From assembly GCA_037447655.1 (NCBI GenBank), contig JBBHKE010002849.1, positions 1 through 64,000 of the forward strand: a DNA stretch of 64,000 nucleotides, in the 5' to 3' direction. This document shows, piece by piece, positions 1 through 11,651 of this stretch (the first letter of the stretch is position 1; each line of letters begins with the position of its first letter). The notes under the pieces were generated by a model. That model searched no databases. It saw only the letters and a program-made list of their open reading frames with translations, and was not told the DNA's origin. This DNA is from Zygnema cylindricum (Eukaryota > Streptophyta > Zygnematophyceae > Zygnematales > Zygnemataceae). The translations under genes were made by a program, and so were the position numbers.

Positions 1-117
1 CTGTTTTTCCCTCCTTCTCTCCCTCTCCCTCTCTTTTCTATCCTATAATTTTCCATGCACGTCACCTAATTTAGGAAAAAACCCAAAATTAAAAAAAAAG
101 TTTTTTGGGCCTCACAG

Positions 118-986
118 GTTTGGGTGACAAGTGTCACAGCATTTGTGGGAGAGATTGGCCAACTGATAAAAAATTTACCGGTGGAGACCATGGAGACCCA
201 GGTATACTCTCCCTCTCCCTGTACCTCTCCCTCCCTCTCTCCCCCTGCCTTCCCTCTCCGCTTCTCTCCCTCTCCTTCTCCCTCTCCTATCATTGTCTCC
301 CTCCCTCTCTCCCTCCCTTCTCCTCTCCTCATTTTCCCTTTCTTTTCCTCGTCTTTTTTTCACACCGTCCTCTTTTATGTCATTTTTTCTAAACATTTGC
401 ATGTTGATTTTTTTCAGTCAAAATGTTTTTTTTTTATTATTTTTATCCTTCTCTCTTTTTTTTCATACTCTTCCTTTTCTTCTTCTTATTTTTCGTAATT
501 CCCCCTTTTTTTTTTTTTTTTTTAGTTCTTGCCGAAGCAATTGAACGCGTCATAGGAGAAGGACGAAACGTGCCAGCTGTCGTTTTCGGACACATGCATA
601 AAGAACTCCATTTTGGAAATAAGGATATTTCGGCGGTACCCTATCGAACAATGCTCGAAATTAGGGGTAAAACTCATTTTATAAATGCGGCAGTTGTACC
701 TCGAGTGAGACCTTCTCAAAAATATGTAGAAGATGGCAAAAGAAATACAAGTTATCGTGAAATACAAAATGCTTCCGAACGACATTTTGTGATGATGGAG
801 ATCGACTCGAATCGAAAAATGATCGTGAGAGTGAGAGATGTCTGGGTACGGGTCGACGAAAATGTCGAAATTATCGAATCCGTTGATCGATATAAAGAAG
901 ATTTCGACGAAGGTCTGGAGAATAAAAACGTCGAAAAAGAAAAGGGAGAGGTCGAAGGCGGTGTAAAATTTTGTTCGTGTTCATAA
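118..986 (+). CDS. Calcineurin-like metallophosphoesterase, 3' part (two exons, 5' end outside window)
   Basis: Two exons are visible: 118-201 (acceptor CCTCACAG, donor GTATAC) and 526-986 (after a poly-T tract ending TTTAG), ending at TAA 984-986. The phases agree: exon one leaves one base and exon two supplies two. The first exon encodes CGRDW followed by GGDHGDP, and the second begins LAEAIERV and carries VVFGHMHKEL. GDHGD and GHMH are metal-binding motifs of calcineurin-like phosphoesterases. The combination CGxDW, GDHGDP and FGHMHKEL recalls the plant/cyanobacterial uncharacterised phosphoesterase subfamily. Substrate unknown. The C-terminal tail is acidic and coiled (EKEKGEVEGG) and ends CSCS. 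The N-terminal metal motifs (DxH, GNHD) lie upstream of the window. The 324-bp intron is almost pure CT repeats. Confidence 0.8.
202..525 (+). repeat. CT-rich intron (polypyrimidine microsatellite)
   Basis: The intron of the phosphoesterase gene is a run of CTCCCT/CTCTCC units followed by T-rich sequence up to the acceptor. The open frames across it on both strands are compositional artefacts. The same sequence type fills introns of the CorA gene. Confidence 0.75.
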
Positions 987-2480
987 TTTGATGTTTCTTT
1001 TTCGCTGTTTTTCTTTTCCGGTGAAGCATTTTATGCGGTAATAAACACAAAAAATCATCCGTTAATATCTGTTTTATCTTTGTAACTATTTTATTCGCAT
1101 TTTTTTTTTGTAAGCATTTTAATTGTCGAAAGGTAAATTTTGGATATATGGTTAGGCAGAATATTTGTTCCTTGTTTTGTACTACTTGTGAATATTTATA
1201 TGAGATAAATGTTTAAATTGTACCATTTTTTTGTTTCGTTCACTTGTTGGTGTAAAAACTGCTTAAATGTTTTGATACAGATACTGTTCTTCTTTATCTT
1301 TCTGATCTTCTCCTATTATTTTATCCTTCTACAATAATAGCTGATAGATTTCTGCTTTTTTTCTCCATTGAAGTTTGTATTTTGACCTTTTTTAGGGGAA
1401 CTTTTGCAGTGTGTTTTTTCTTTTTATCTCTCTCTCTCACATGATTCCCTCCCTCCCTCCCTCCCTCCCCTTTCTTTTCTAAATAGCCGTTCGTTAAATC
1501 GGTGGTTTGTTGGTCTGGTTGACCCCTAAAAAAGAAAATAAAACTGAGTTTTATTAAGAAAGTGGGATAGTAAACCATCTGAATATATGGAATCGAAAGA
1601 AAAAAAACCTTTTTTTTCTTTTTTCTTTCCTTTCTTTTCTTTTTTTTCTCTGTTTTCATTCTCTTCATTCTTTTTATTCAATTTTTCAGTTTCTTTCTTG
1701 CTGTTTGTTTCATTGTTCCTTCCTATGTACTCGGATGGTTTACCATCATGCTTTCTTATAAAGCTTGTTGTTAAAAAAACAATAATATTATCAATCAACG
1801 ACATCCAGTTTACTGGTCAGGAACAAATAATTACTATCCTTTCATCGTGGAATCTTAATAAAAAGCATGCATGTAACACACAAACGTCCACAAAGCTTCA
1901 ATTAAAATAAAATAAAATAATAATAATAAGGCACGAACTCGACAGACTACTAGATAATTAGAAAATCTAGGAGAAAGCACCCGCCTAAGTCTTTTACCTA
2001 ACGTGAAAACGGCCTCTACCTCCACTAGAACATACAGGAGAATAAATGACCTTGGGTTTAAAATACATGAATTTTATCGAAAAAAAAAAATTGAGTTTAG
2101 AATATATTGATTACATTGGGAACAAAGGAAACGAAAATCCAAAACAGAATCTCAATGAGGCCTCGAGATCGGATCTGGATTTGGGACCCTGACTCGTTGG
2201 TACAAAGAGCAATTTTCAGAGATCTTGAAGAAAATACAACCTCAAAGTTGCAAACTTTCTTGGGGAAACTCGAATCAATATATTTAACAGCTTTGCCAAC
2301 ATGTTACAAAGCCATATTTTGGTGAAAAAAATGTACCACTTAAGATGAAATTGGCTCTATAAATGATTACTCTAGTATCAGTATATAAATAAGAGAACGT
2401 TGTTCGCCTTCGGGGAAACCCTTATATAGGAGCTGTGTCTGTCTCGATTTTTTTCTGTCACACGCAGTAAGGACGGCCGT
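987..2480. other. Intergenic, AT-rich; no gene seen
   Basis: This is the 3' flank of the phosphoesterase gene followed by AT-rich sequence. It holds a pyrimidine tract with (CTCC)n at about 1441-1475 and a poly-T/C block at 1600-1690. No frame here shows a recognisable domain. Confidence 0.5.
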
Positions 2481-2515
2481 ACCGCAGGCACGATGTAGCG
2501 CTGCCGCCCGTGCGG

Positions 2516-2870
2516 TACAGACCGCCGTACCGTGGCACAATTCTACCCTGTCGCCCGCCCGCTGGCATAATTCTACGCTGCCGCCCGCCCGCTGGCAATT
2601 TTCTACGCTGCCACCGGCTGGCAATTTTCTACGCTGCCACCTGCGGGCAATTTTCTACGCTGCCGCCGGCTGGCAATTTTCTACGTTGCCACCGGCTGGC
2701 ATAACTTTGCGATGCCATAATTATACGCTGCCGCCGGCTGGCATAATTATACGCTGCCGCCAAGTGGCATAATTCTACGCTTGCCATGTCGCTGTACATA
2801 ATGTCGTTTGGCTGGCGTAATATGACATTGCCAACCGTCGGTGTACAGACCGCCAGACCGCTAGCACAAT
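2516..2870. repeat. Tandem array of about 26-bp units
   Basis: About a dozen diverged units of the form GCTGGCATAATTCTACGCTG plus CCGCC follow one another. The array appears to continue after the MITE at 2872-3412 (3413-3500, with CCGCTGGCACAATGTGACAT). The flanks of the MITE therefore look like one array split by an insertion. Confidence 0.7.
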
Positions 2871-2871
2871 G

Positions 2872-3412
2872 TACACCGCGTATCGTTATTAGTGTCAATA
2901 ACTCTAATCTGGGTTCTTAAAATTTTGATTTTTTTCCTCAAATAGGATACATGATTTTAATTTTTCCTTGACGTTAATTAAGGTACCGTACAAAATAGCG
3001 TAAGAAACGAAAGTACAACAAGATCTAAATAGTGTGATGTACGGTCGATGTCAGACCGTACATAAATGTACCTTTTCAAGTGAAAATTTTACAAAAAATG
3101 AACTAAATCAGTTGCGCACGCATAGGAACGTGAGCTCCAAAAACTGAATTAGTCTGACACGTAAATTAGTCTGACATATACGAATATTTAAATTTCACGA
3201 CGGTGACGATTTCTAATATTTTGTACGAATACATATGTTAATGTATACAATTGTACGGAGAATATTTCATTTTTGTTGTTCCCAAATTAGCATTAAGCCG
3301 AAATTACAATACACCTTTTAAAAAAAAAAATCAAATTCTTAATTAGCATCAATTACAGTAAATTGCCTTCAACACTATTTAAACTTTGACACTAATAACG
3401 ATTCGCGATGTA
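2872..3412. mobile_element. MITE-like element, CACCGCG TIR family, copy 1
   Basis: The left end TA-CACCGCGTATCGTTATTAG and the right end (reverse complement TA-CATCGCGAATCGTTATTAG) form an imperfect terminal inverted repeat of about 25 bp bounded by TA. It is about 541 bp long with no coding capacity. The left 88 bp is nearly the same as in the copy at 10270. The internal stretch near 3025-3075, containing TCAGACCGTACATAAATGTA, recurs at about 27665-27720. TA ends suggest a Tc1/mariner/Stowaway-type origin, but a PIF-like 3-bp target cannot be excluded. Confidence 0.75.
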
Positions 3413-3499
3413 ACGTTGCCGTGCGATCGTCCGCAGTACGGACCTCCATACCGCTGGCACAATGTGACATTGCCGTGCGTCCGCAGTACGGGCATGATA

Positions 3500-4680
3500 A
3501 ACTAGACATGTACATGCCCGTGTAACGGGCGTTGATTTACTAGTCAATGAAAACCGGGAATGGAAACTCAGGATTCCATGCTCCGGATAGTCCACTAATC
3601 TACTCCATAACTGAAAAACCCTTTTTGTTATTTAAACCAATTGCCAAATGGGCATGTTCAGGATTCCGGTATGAAAAAAAAACAAACGAACAATTACATA
3701 AACTATCACACAATTTGCTCTCCAGCAACCTTCGTTGACTCCAAAGAGTGATCGAGCCTCTTGCTTCAAACTTAAGCGCATCTATCCTTCCTTCCTACAT
3801 ATTTACTTATATTATAAACACTAATTACACTCTAGAATTAAACTCTAATTATGATTAAAATCGACGAGCACTCAAAGCACTTCCTTCGTCTTGTACGTCG
3901 TAAACTTTATAGTCACGTTTACAACCTGATCTCGGCCACATAAATTCTTCATCCTTTATATCTCGAAGAAATCTCCCATCTGATGTTGATACATGTCCTG
4001 ACCCAATATAACTCCGTAAACGGAGCTTACATGTGCCACCCCTACAAAAAACGGTAAAATTTGACATGGAAACGGTGTCAATGGGAAACATGTGGAAATG
4101 GACATAGGGAGCATATTGACAGAAGTATTTCCAGATTTAAGTTTCATAATTGCAATTGTCTTCTGGACCAAAAATGAGTTATTTTTAAGCGATATCAATT
4201 TTTCTTTTGAATTACATCAGCCTTTTTGGTTGGAATTAAGTTTTTTATTGGAATCAACGTGATTATTATAAACATTGATTAAAAGCAAAAGAGCAAGTGT
4301 TAGGAAAATGAGGAAAATGAGGAAAATGATCAACTAACAATGTGAGGCAACAGAAAGTCAGATTCAAAAACTGAAAATGACTTTGCACCATTTTTTATTA
4401 TGAGTATTTCAATATACAGAGTAAAGCTTTCATATTTCAGACAATATGTCAATAAAGAAAGTAAAACCTTCATTATCTGACGAAAGTGAAAAATGATTTT
4501 CAAAACCATCCTTTTTGCATATGAAACATTTTAAAAAATTCACCACAGATATAGAAATTAGTGCTCCTCTGACATCATCCATATTAACAACTGGAAAATA
4601 ATAATAATAATAAAAATAAAATCAGCCCGAAAAAAACCGTGCTCAGGAATACAAAGAACACAAAAAAAGGCCACAAAAAT
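3500..4680. other. Intergenic; no gene seen
   Basis: AT-rich sequence with short open frames only. It contains a short GAGGAAAATGAGGAAAATGA tandem near 4309-4330. Nothing else recognised. Confidence 0.5.
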
Positions 4681-4684
4681 ACAT

Positions 4685-5625
4685 TCATAGACTACATTTT
4701 CCTCTCCCAGCAACATACCGTTCACATGAAACAATTCGTGCTCTCCCGACTTCTTCTCCGTTTACCAAAAGTACGACCCCATGTCCTTTACTTAATCCAT
4801 CAGCTGCTTTTTTCAGAGGTCCATTGGTCGATTTTCGAATATAATTTCCCGAATTGCTTTGACTCGTGGGACGAGCCTTTCCCTGACTCAGTTCTCCGTT
4901 GTCCATAACGGCAAACCCTACAAGATCCAAACCGGTCAACTCTTTCTCTTCGTCTGTAGTGGCCACACTGACAGCTGGCGCCGCTGTACTTTCTCCGGGG
5001 GCAGCAGAAGCCAATCTGGTTCTCACATGTTCTGGAGGCAGAGAGAGGAAGGGAGGGAGGGAGGGAAGGTCATGCATTTAAGGTGTGGAGGAGGAGGCCG
5101 GGTGTGAAACAGTTGAAAGGAGGGAGGAGAAGGGAAAGGGAAAAAAAGGAGGAGAGAAAAGGGAAAAATATTTCCATATGCAGAAATTCAAATAGTCCAG
5201 CCAGACAAAGGCTTCTGGTCCACAGTAACTATACCACTAGACAAACTGAAAACAACTCCCTTCCTCCCTCTCACCCGACCTCTCTCTCACTCTCTTCCAC
5301 TCCTCCCTCTCCTTCTCCATCGCCTTGTTCTTCTCCTTCTCACTCTTACCTGGTTCCGGAGCATCGATAAAGAGAGCAGTCGAGGCTCGATTTGTGACTT
5401 GCAAATGGTTTATGGGAAAATCTTCTGGAATGCATTTTCTGTCATTTGAACCGCATTTTAACGAAAATTCAAATGCTTCTAAATGTGCTAAATGGCGTGG
5501 AAACAACCCCTTTAAACGCTTTTTTAAATGGTCCACGTGGTAATCTTCCTCTTCAATTTCCACTTCTGTAGGACGACCGTGTCGAAATCGAACCCACAAA
5601 GCTCGTTTTCGGTTTTTTGGCAAAC
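4685..5625 (-). CDS. Unknown protein with ubiquitin-like (Crinkler-type?) domain, last two exons
   Basis: Exon 5350-5625 (acceptor after TTCTTTTCAG, donor GTAAGAG) and exon 4685-5031 (acceptor CTGCCTCCAG, stop TGA) join in matching phase 1. The first exon encodes LPKNRKRALWVRFR, a stretch of alternating beta/acidic sequence, DHLKKRLKGLF, and ends TALFIDAPEP. This is the size and pattern of a ubiquitin-like fold and resembles the N-terminal domain of Crinkler-type proteins, but that is an inference. The second exon is a linker rich in Ala/Ser and a C-terminal half containing LDLVGFAVMDNGEL, KGHGVVLLVNGEEVGRA and ending RGKCSL, which I do not recognise. The 5' exons are not assigned; candidates lie at 7398-7923. 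The intron has a purine-rich donor side and a pyrimidine-rich acceptor side. Confidence 0.6.
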
Positions 5626-5699
5626 CTGAAAAGAACAAAGGGAGAGGAGGGGAGGGAAGATTTTGTAACATTTTCTTCTTCTTCTACCACTCCTCCCCC

Positions 5700-7390
5700 C
5701 CCCTCTTCACCTTCCCCCCTGCCCTCCCAAGGACTATGGCAAGCACACACATGAATACGATTTCCTCTACCCCTCCCTCCTCGTTCTTACTTCTGTTTGC
5801 CACTCGCCTCTCCCTGCTTACTCTCCTTCCCCCTTCTCCCTCGTCCCTCCTCTCTCCATATCCATATCTGCCTTTCCCTCTTCCCCTCCCTCTGTCTCTA
5901 TACCATTTCCGCAAACAAGGTGTGTTTCTTCAATCCTAACAATGGAAAAGAAACCAAGAAAAAGACATCCATGAAAAAATTGCATACTTGGGTGAAAAAG
6001 ACATTGGATTTAAAAAAAATCCAAAGTTTACTAGATTTAATGTTGATGAAAGGTAAAACGGGTCTCATAAATAGAGTAATCTGCATAAACAGAAAATTTT
6101 CACAAAACGAACAAATTTTCACACGTAGCAGGAATTTTAATGGGAAATTTGACTCCAGATTTGTTTTTTCTATATCAAAAAAATGGTTGAGCAGAAAACT
6201 ATCGGTTTACTGGTCCATACTAATTATGGTGCACATTTTCCTTTTTACAGTAAGTGCTAGAACGCTCGCTACCATTAAATTTGTAATTATCAGGGTTTGG
6301 TTTATTTTCGGCTACACAATGTGAAAAAAAAACTTAGCGAAAACACAATAATCAATGGTTTAAACATAAAGTTCCCGGTTTTGTATAGGGCTGTCAAGGG
6401 TACTTAATAAGAAGATATAATTTTCAGTTTCCTTTTCTTTACTTTCTTTAGCATATTGCTAGAATATTAATGTGGACAAAGGCCGACAAAATGCAGATGA
6501 CAGATAAAATAAATAGTTTTGATGGGTGATTAATCTTTTCCCAATTCAGGTAAACGAATGTAAATAACACGCGGGGTTCAATCTATAGTTCACTTCATAA
6601 CGAGGGAAACAAAAAAAAATGAAAAACAACTAGATGTTTCAACAATCAAAAAATTGTCCACAGCAACTAAATTGAACTGTAATAAGTTGACAATGATATT
6701 TTTGCGCACAATATTATGAAAAAAAAAAAAAAACAAACAATATCTAGTTATTTGCTTTTGCTTTTTTGGCCTGATATACTCTGTATGAAAGAGTGCCCCC
6801 AACACTCAATTTGCAATACATGTAAAATTACAAATCCCGGATAAAAAAAATGTGGGAAAAAAATCTTAACGACAATCCAAGTTAAAAGATTGAATAACTA
6901 TTTCACATTACACCAGTAAACGCACACTAAAGGTTCCTACGAATTACAATTTTACTCTAATCAAGAGACAGATTTAAAGGTTTTAAATTTGTACAGAAAA
7001 TACATTAAGGTTTGTAAATTCAGACAGTGAAAGGTATATGTTTACTATATCCGATGTCAGAAGCTACAACAAAAAGTGAAAGTGGTGCAAAAAGCGAATC
7101 AAAGACAATAACTTCCAAATAGAATCGGGATTATCATATTAGACATATAAACAAAATAATCACATTGGTCTTGCACTAGGGAACAAAATATCCGTTACAC
7201 TCAACCCTGCTCACCAGTATGAAAGGGGATGTTAAAGATAAAATAAACCATATCCACACTGTGTGAGATCAAACCTGCTTTGGACAAAATGTATGCAGTA
7301 AACCCCAGTTGGATCAACACTAATACTGGTGCAGATTATAAAAACAATCGCCCACCGAACCCACCCATGGTCCAGTCTAATATCTTTCCC
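5700..7390. other. Non-coding, probably intron or intergenic
   Basis: 5690-5900 is CT-rich; 5930-7330 is AT-rich with no recognisable coding. If the exon candidates at 7398-7923 belong to the gene at 4685-5625, this is intron. Confidence 0.4.
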
Positions 7391-7397
7391 AAAAATA

Positions 7398-7923
7398 CCT
7401 GCATTGCCAACACATGACCGTTGCCGGCATTTACCATTCCCACTTTCCGTAACTCTGCATTGCCTATTTCCACCACTCCTCCTCCTCCTCCTCCTCCTCC
7501 TCCCACTCCTCTCTCTCCAGCACTAACTCCTTTCATCTCTTCCTGCTCCTCTATTCCTATTTCCTTACTCTTCCTGCACCATTCCTCCTTCCTTCCTCCT
7601 TGATCCTTCCTCCTCCTCCTGCTCCTCTCTCTCCTCCCTCCTCCCTCCTACTCCTTCCTCCTCCCTCCTTCTCCTCCTCCTCCTCCTCCTCCCGCTCCCA
7701 CCCCTCCTCCTCCTCCTGCTCCCACCCCTCCTCCTCCTCCTCCTCCTCCTCCCTCCTCTCCCAGCTGTTGCTTCTCCTGAGGTGCCAGAGGAAGGATTCT
7801 CTCAGCTCCAGCTACAGGGGTGGTGATGAGCTTTTCCGTCGGCTTTTTGTCTCCAGTGCAAGCTTGGACTGTCTGAGGCCCCCTTCCTGGAAGGCGCGCC
7901 ATGACACTCCTCTGCTTTTGCAT
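7398..7923 (-). CDS. Possible N-terminal exons, Gly-rich (uncertain)
   Basis: On the minus strand an ATG at 7921-7923 opens MQKQRSVMARLPGRGPQ, then a mixed-composition stretch to about residue 55, then a long Gly run encoded by (GGA)n, ending at a stop near 7648. In the same frame, 7398-7536 encodes another Gly run and then GNAELRKVGMVNAGNG up to a plausible donor, CAATGCAG|GTATTT. The non-repetitive parts look like coding sequence. The region just upstream carries telo-box-like AAACCCTA motifs, as in many plant 5' regions. It may be the start of the gene at 4685-5625, but I could not link the exons. It could also be chance open frames in a CTC/CCT microsatellite. Confidence 0.3.
7470..7780. 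repeat. (TCC)n microsatellite cluster
   Basis: Runs of CCTCCTCCTCCT in several blocks, giving poly-Gly on the minus strand and poly-Pro/Ser/Leu on the plus strand. Confidence 0.8.
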
Positions 7924-8190
7924 CTCTAACCCTAATTTTAAAACCCTAGAGCTAATTCTAATCCTAAACCTATATCGTCACACTAATCTCACACTAATCT
8001 TCTTCCAATTTAAACCCTAACCAAGAGCTCATCGAAGCTTGTACTCTCTGCTCCTTAACCTAGGTCTGAGCCTTAGCCTCCGCCTCGCCAAACTTAAAAC
8101 CCTAAATTTATTCCTGAATTGGCATTAGGTTTGATTGCCAAGACATTTAATGGCTGCATTCTGCCCTTTACCCTACTCAAAACCCTAGAA
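7924..8190. promoter_or_regulatory. Cluster of telo-box-like AAACCCTA motifs
   Basis: At least five occurrences of ACCCTA/AACCCTA (for example near 7926, 7941, 8013, 8098, 8181) in irregular spacing. This is either a degenerate interstitial telomere-like tract (plant type TTTAGGG) or a set of telo-boxes in a promoter. It lies directly upstream of the candidate minus-strand start at 7923. Confidence 0.4.
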
Positions 8191-8229
8191 TGCTAACATT
8201 GTAGCTCTGACAGTCATCCCGAGCATTGA

Positions 8230-9637
8230 CCACCATTGACAAGCGACAAGAAAACGTTGACTTTTGCTTTACATAGCCATGGCTGCCAGTCATAGTTCAA
8301 GTGTGCGGAAACAATCTAGGAACGCTATATGTGGTAACCGCATACTATAAGCGTATTATACGTGCATTGTGCCGTATACGATGCGTATAGTATGGAAAAT
8401 ATCGTATAGAGTTTCCAACTGTTTTCGCACGTTTGAACTTATGCTTCCTGTAGAAAGTCAGCGGCATTTTGAGGACGTCAACATCCGTACGGTGACCAAA
8501 CAGTCAGTACACACGTGTCATTTGCTGAGCTACTGTACGGCAACTGCTGCAGTGATGCACACATGGTCGCAGGTCATTGCCTCGCCGCGTGGACAAATAG
8601 CGTGAACCGAAAAACCTTTCGTACGGCCCCGGCAATGGCGATTGGACAACGAGCTACAGAACTGTACCGTAACTATTTTGGCTGTACGGTACCCACTTAT
8701 TTCTGTAACATGCGTCTGTCATGTTCAGGTTTACGCGTGTTTCTGTGTTCGTTATATAATCTGCAAATCAGTAATAAGTGACGTTCTAAATCATAAAATC
8801 CATGTTATTTACACACCATGACATTCGACCCCTTATTGGAGCAGTTCAATTTCCAACTTCCAACTGGATGCCGACTGCAGCCTCTTTCATGTTTTGTACT
8901 TTTTTCATGATAAAATCTTCTTCGTCTTTCATAGGGTTGCCACACTTTAAAGGTTGGACATTACACCGCGAATCGTTATTAGCGTTATGAACTCTATATC
9001 GGCACCCCAAAATTTTGACATTAATACCTTAAATAGAATAAACTACACTATTTAAGGTCGTGGACCATAATCTGCCACGTCTCCTGCAATTTCGTGTGGC
9101 AACCCTATTCAGTCGCTTTGGCATCCAACGGTCAATACTGTGCTTCCACAGTTCCATATATGCCCAACAACAAGAATTTGTCCACGAGTTACCCAATTTT
9201 TCTCGAAACTTCTTTAATTCTGTATATTTCCTAACGGCTGTCCTGCGTCAACTCCGATGTCCAGAATACCTAAACCAATCGCGTTAGGCGATCCTCATCT
9301 ATTTGTACGGACATTAAGATCAAAGTCTCAAACTGCAAAATATGTCAATCGTTATTGTCGGTTCGTCGAGGAACATGTCGCCAGCTGTACGACTCCGGAA
9401 ACCTTGTCGTCCAACGACATCAGTTTTTCCACACTGTCGTACGGCACAACGTTTTGTGCTCCGTCGTTCAAAGGTCTTCACGTCTAAACGTGTAAAGGGC
9501 GTTTAAACGAGTTACAGCGTTATATAATTTTTGGTCTATCTGTATTAAAGGTACTGTACGAACAGCCGAAACAAAAAAAAACAAAAAAAGTTTATTTTTT
9601 AAGGTTTTCTGCTTGAGGTAAAACCGTAAAACTACAG
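8230..9637. repeat. GTAC-rich repeat DNA with one left end of the CACCGCG TIR family
   Basis: The stretch is dense in GTAC palindromes (CGTACGG, TGTACGG). It holds a left end of the CACCGCG family at 8962 (TTACACCGCGAATCG) followed by GGACCATAATCTGCCACGTC, a segment also found inside the copy at 10270-10491. I did not find its right end. No coding function is supported for the small open frames. Confidence 0.5.
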
Positions 9638-10141
9638 TACACCGCGAATCGTAATTAGAGTAAATTACTCTAATTCGGTCGTTCGAAATTTCGACTCTAT
9701 CACATCAAATAGTGAAAATGATTCTAATTTTTTCATTATGCTATTTAAGGTAAGGCTTAATTAACGTTTTTAATTCTAATATATGTTCGTTTTAAATAGT
9801 GTGGAGTACGGACGGCGTCCGACCGTGCAAAATTGTACTTTTATAAGAAAAAAAGTACAAATAATGATTTAATACAGGCCATTATCATGTAACTGCGTTT
9901 TAACAAGCCGCGTAGTGCAAACGTCATAGTGACGATAAACTGTACGTTTTGTCAGATTCTGTACAAATACCTTATTTACGGTAGAGGATATTAGCTTGCC
10001 AAATTAGAGTACACCGCATAAATTAGAGTAAATTCCTTTTTGAAACAGTTCTATCACATAAATTAGAGTAAACTACTCTAATTATTTTTTTCTCTTTTTT
10101 TACTCTAATTTTTTCATTACTCTATTACGATGCGCGGTGTA
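9638..10141. mobile_element. MITE-like element, CACCGCG TIR family, copy 2
   Basis: The left end TA-CACCGCGAATCGTAATTAG and the right end (reverse complement TA-CACCGCGCATCGTAATAG) bound a non-coding element of about 504 bp. A second internal left end (TACACCGCATAAATTAGAG) at 10010 suggests a nested or duplicated end. The middle (about 9790-9980) is related to copy 1 and to the element at 27536. Confidence 0.6.
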
Positions 10142-10269
10142 CAGTACTGTAAAGTGCCCCATCGTTATTAGCGTTAACGATTTATTAGTGTCATAGAGAA
10201 ATCAAAATACGTAATAGTAATTCAGTGGAAATAGACGTGGCCGATTATAGTCCACTCACTCGAGTACTT

Positions 10270-10491
10270 TACACCGCGCATCGTTATTAGTGTCAACGAC
10301 TCTAATTTGGGTTCTTAAAATCTTGATTTTTTTCCAAAAATAGTATACATGATTTTCGAAATTAAATTAGCAACTCTATTTAAGGAAGTGGACCATAATC
10401 TGCCACGTCTTTTGCACTAAATTAGAATGGATAACACTAATTACTTTTTTACACTACTTAAACCTTGACACTAATAACGATTCACGGTGTA
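10270..10491. mobile_element. MITE-like element, CACCGCG TIR family, copy 3 (222 bp)
   Basis: The clearest copy: the left TA-CACCGCGCATCGTTATTAG and right (reverse complement) TA-CACCGTGAATCGTTATTAG agree at all but two positions over about 27 bp. It is non-coding. Its left 88 bp closely matches copy 1. Confidence 0.8.
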
Positions 10492-10519
10492 GTGTTGTTA
10501 ACACTATTCTATGATTTGC

Positions 10520-11484
10520 GCAAAAAAAAAGTCGCGAGCGAATTATTGTTGTTAACTCGATGGGCAGTGCAGTTACTACAACGCATATCCGAGCAGTTGG
10601 CAGTCGCTGAATTTTATGATCTATTAAACGCGCTACCTTCCGCTCAATCGCGTGCTCGCTTACGTTCGTGTTCTGGGCCGAGAGCCGATGCGTGGTTACA
10701 GGCAACACCGAATTTTTCGACGCTTTCGTATGACGTCTGACCAGTTCACCTCTGCTATCCGCCTTCGTTTGGGTTTGCCTCACCCTCCGCTTCTTGGGCG
10801 CCCCAACTGTATTTGCAACCAGCCTATTGACTCCAACGGCATCCATTTACTTCGTTGTTCGCGGGGGGGTGAACGTACCGTCGCGCATGATTTGGTTCGT
10901 GATGCGGTTGCTGCGATTGGTGTTGAAGCAGGCTACATTGTGAAGCGGAGGTTTCTCATATCTTACCTCCTCGTCCCCAATCTAGTGGTATCCGAAGCCC
11001 TCGGGTTGACTTGGTTTTCCTTCATGGGACTGGGCGGACTTTGGGTGATGTGGTCCTTACTGATCCGATTGGGACCCACATTTTTTCTCGCGCGGCAGTG
11101 CATACAGGTGTGGCGACTAGGGACGCATCGGCTTCCAAGGAGAGGGATTACGCTCACCGAGACCCGGCGGACCAGTTTGTCCCATTTGCCGCAGAGATTT
11201 TTGGTTCTTTGGACAAGTATTTCGATGATTTTCTTCGCAACTGTGCTAAGAGAGCTTTTGATTCTAGGGGTCCAGGGAGCCTCCCCCAAGCCTTCTGGTT
11301 GCTTTTTATCGGCAACGTGTATCGATCGCCCTTCAACGAGCGCAAGCTGCGGCCCTTCTCCGTCGAGGCACGGTGGCGGACGATAGGCGAAGCCTCCCAG
11401 ACCTTCCTCCACGAGATCTGGTCCACATCCACGATCTTCGGGGGTGTGGAATTTAGTTTGCTGGGTTTGTGGGGCATCATATAG
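10520..11484 (+). pseudogene. LINE-like (non-LTR) retroelement 3' ORF fragment, frameshifted
   Basis: Three overlapping frames together show the pattern of the domain found after reverse transcriptase in a group of plant and algal non-LTR elements: SGPRADAWLQATP; IRLRLGLPHP; a CxC and NGIHLLRCSRGGERTVAHD zinc-binding type stretch; VRDAVAAIGVEAGY; then after a frameshift near 10950, DVVLTDPIGTH, GVATRDASASKERDY and DQFVPFAAEIFGSLDKYFDDF. Frame changes near 10730 and 10950 show it is dead. No reverse transcriptase core is present, so this is a 5'-truncated remnant. It is GC-richer than its surroundings. Confidence 0.65.
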
Positions 11485-11651
11485 AGTGGTTTTTTCCTTT
11501 TTTGTCTATTCATCTTTGGTTTTTTGTTTAGTCTTGCTAGTTAGCCTAGTTGCTTTTGTTTTTCCTCATTTGTTTGTTTTGTTTTGCTTTGTTTTGTTTT
11601 CATAGCTGCAGGCTCTTGTAGTCTTTAAATGTTCAATTTCTCTTTTTCAGT

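Noticed and set aside
7924-8190. True interstitial telomere
   Set aside because: The CCCTAAA-like motifs are irregular and few, without head-to-tail order; a telo-box cluster or degenerate tract fits better.
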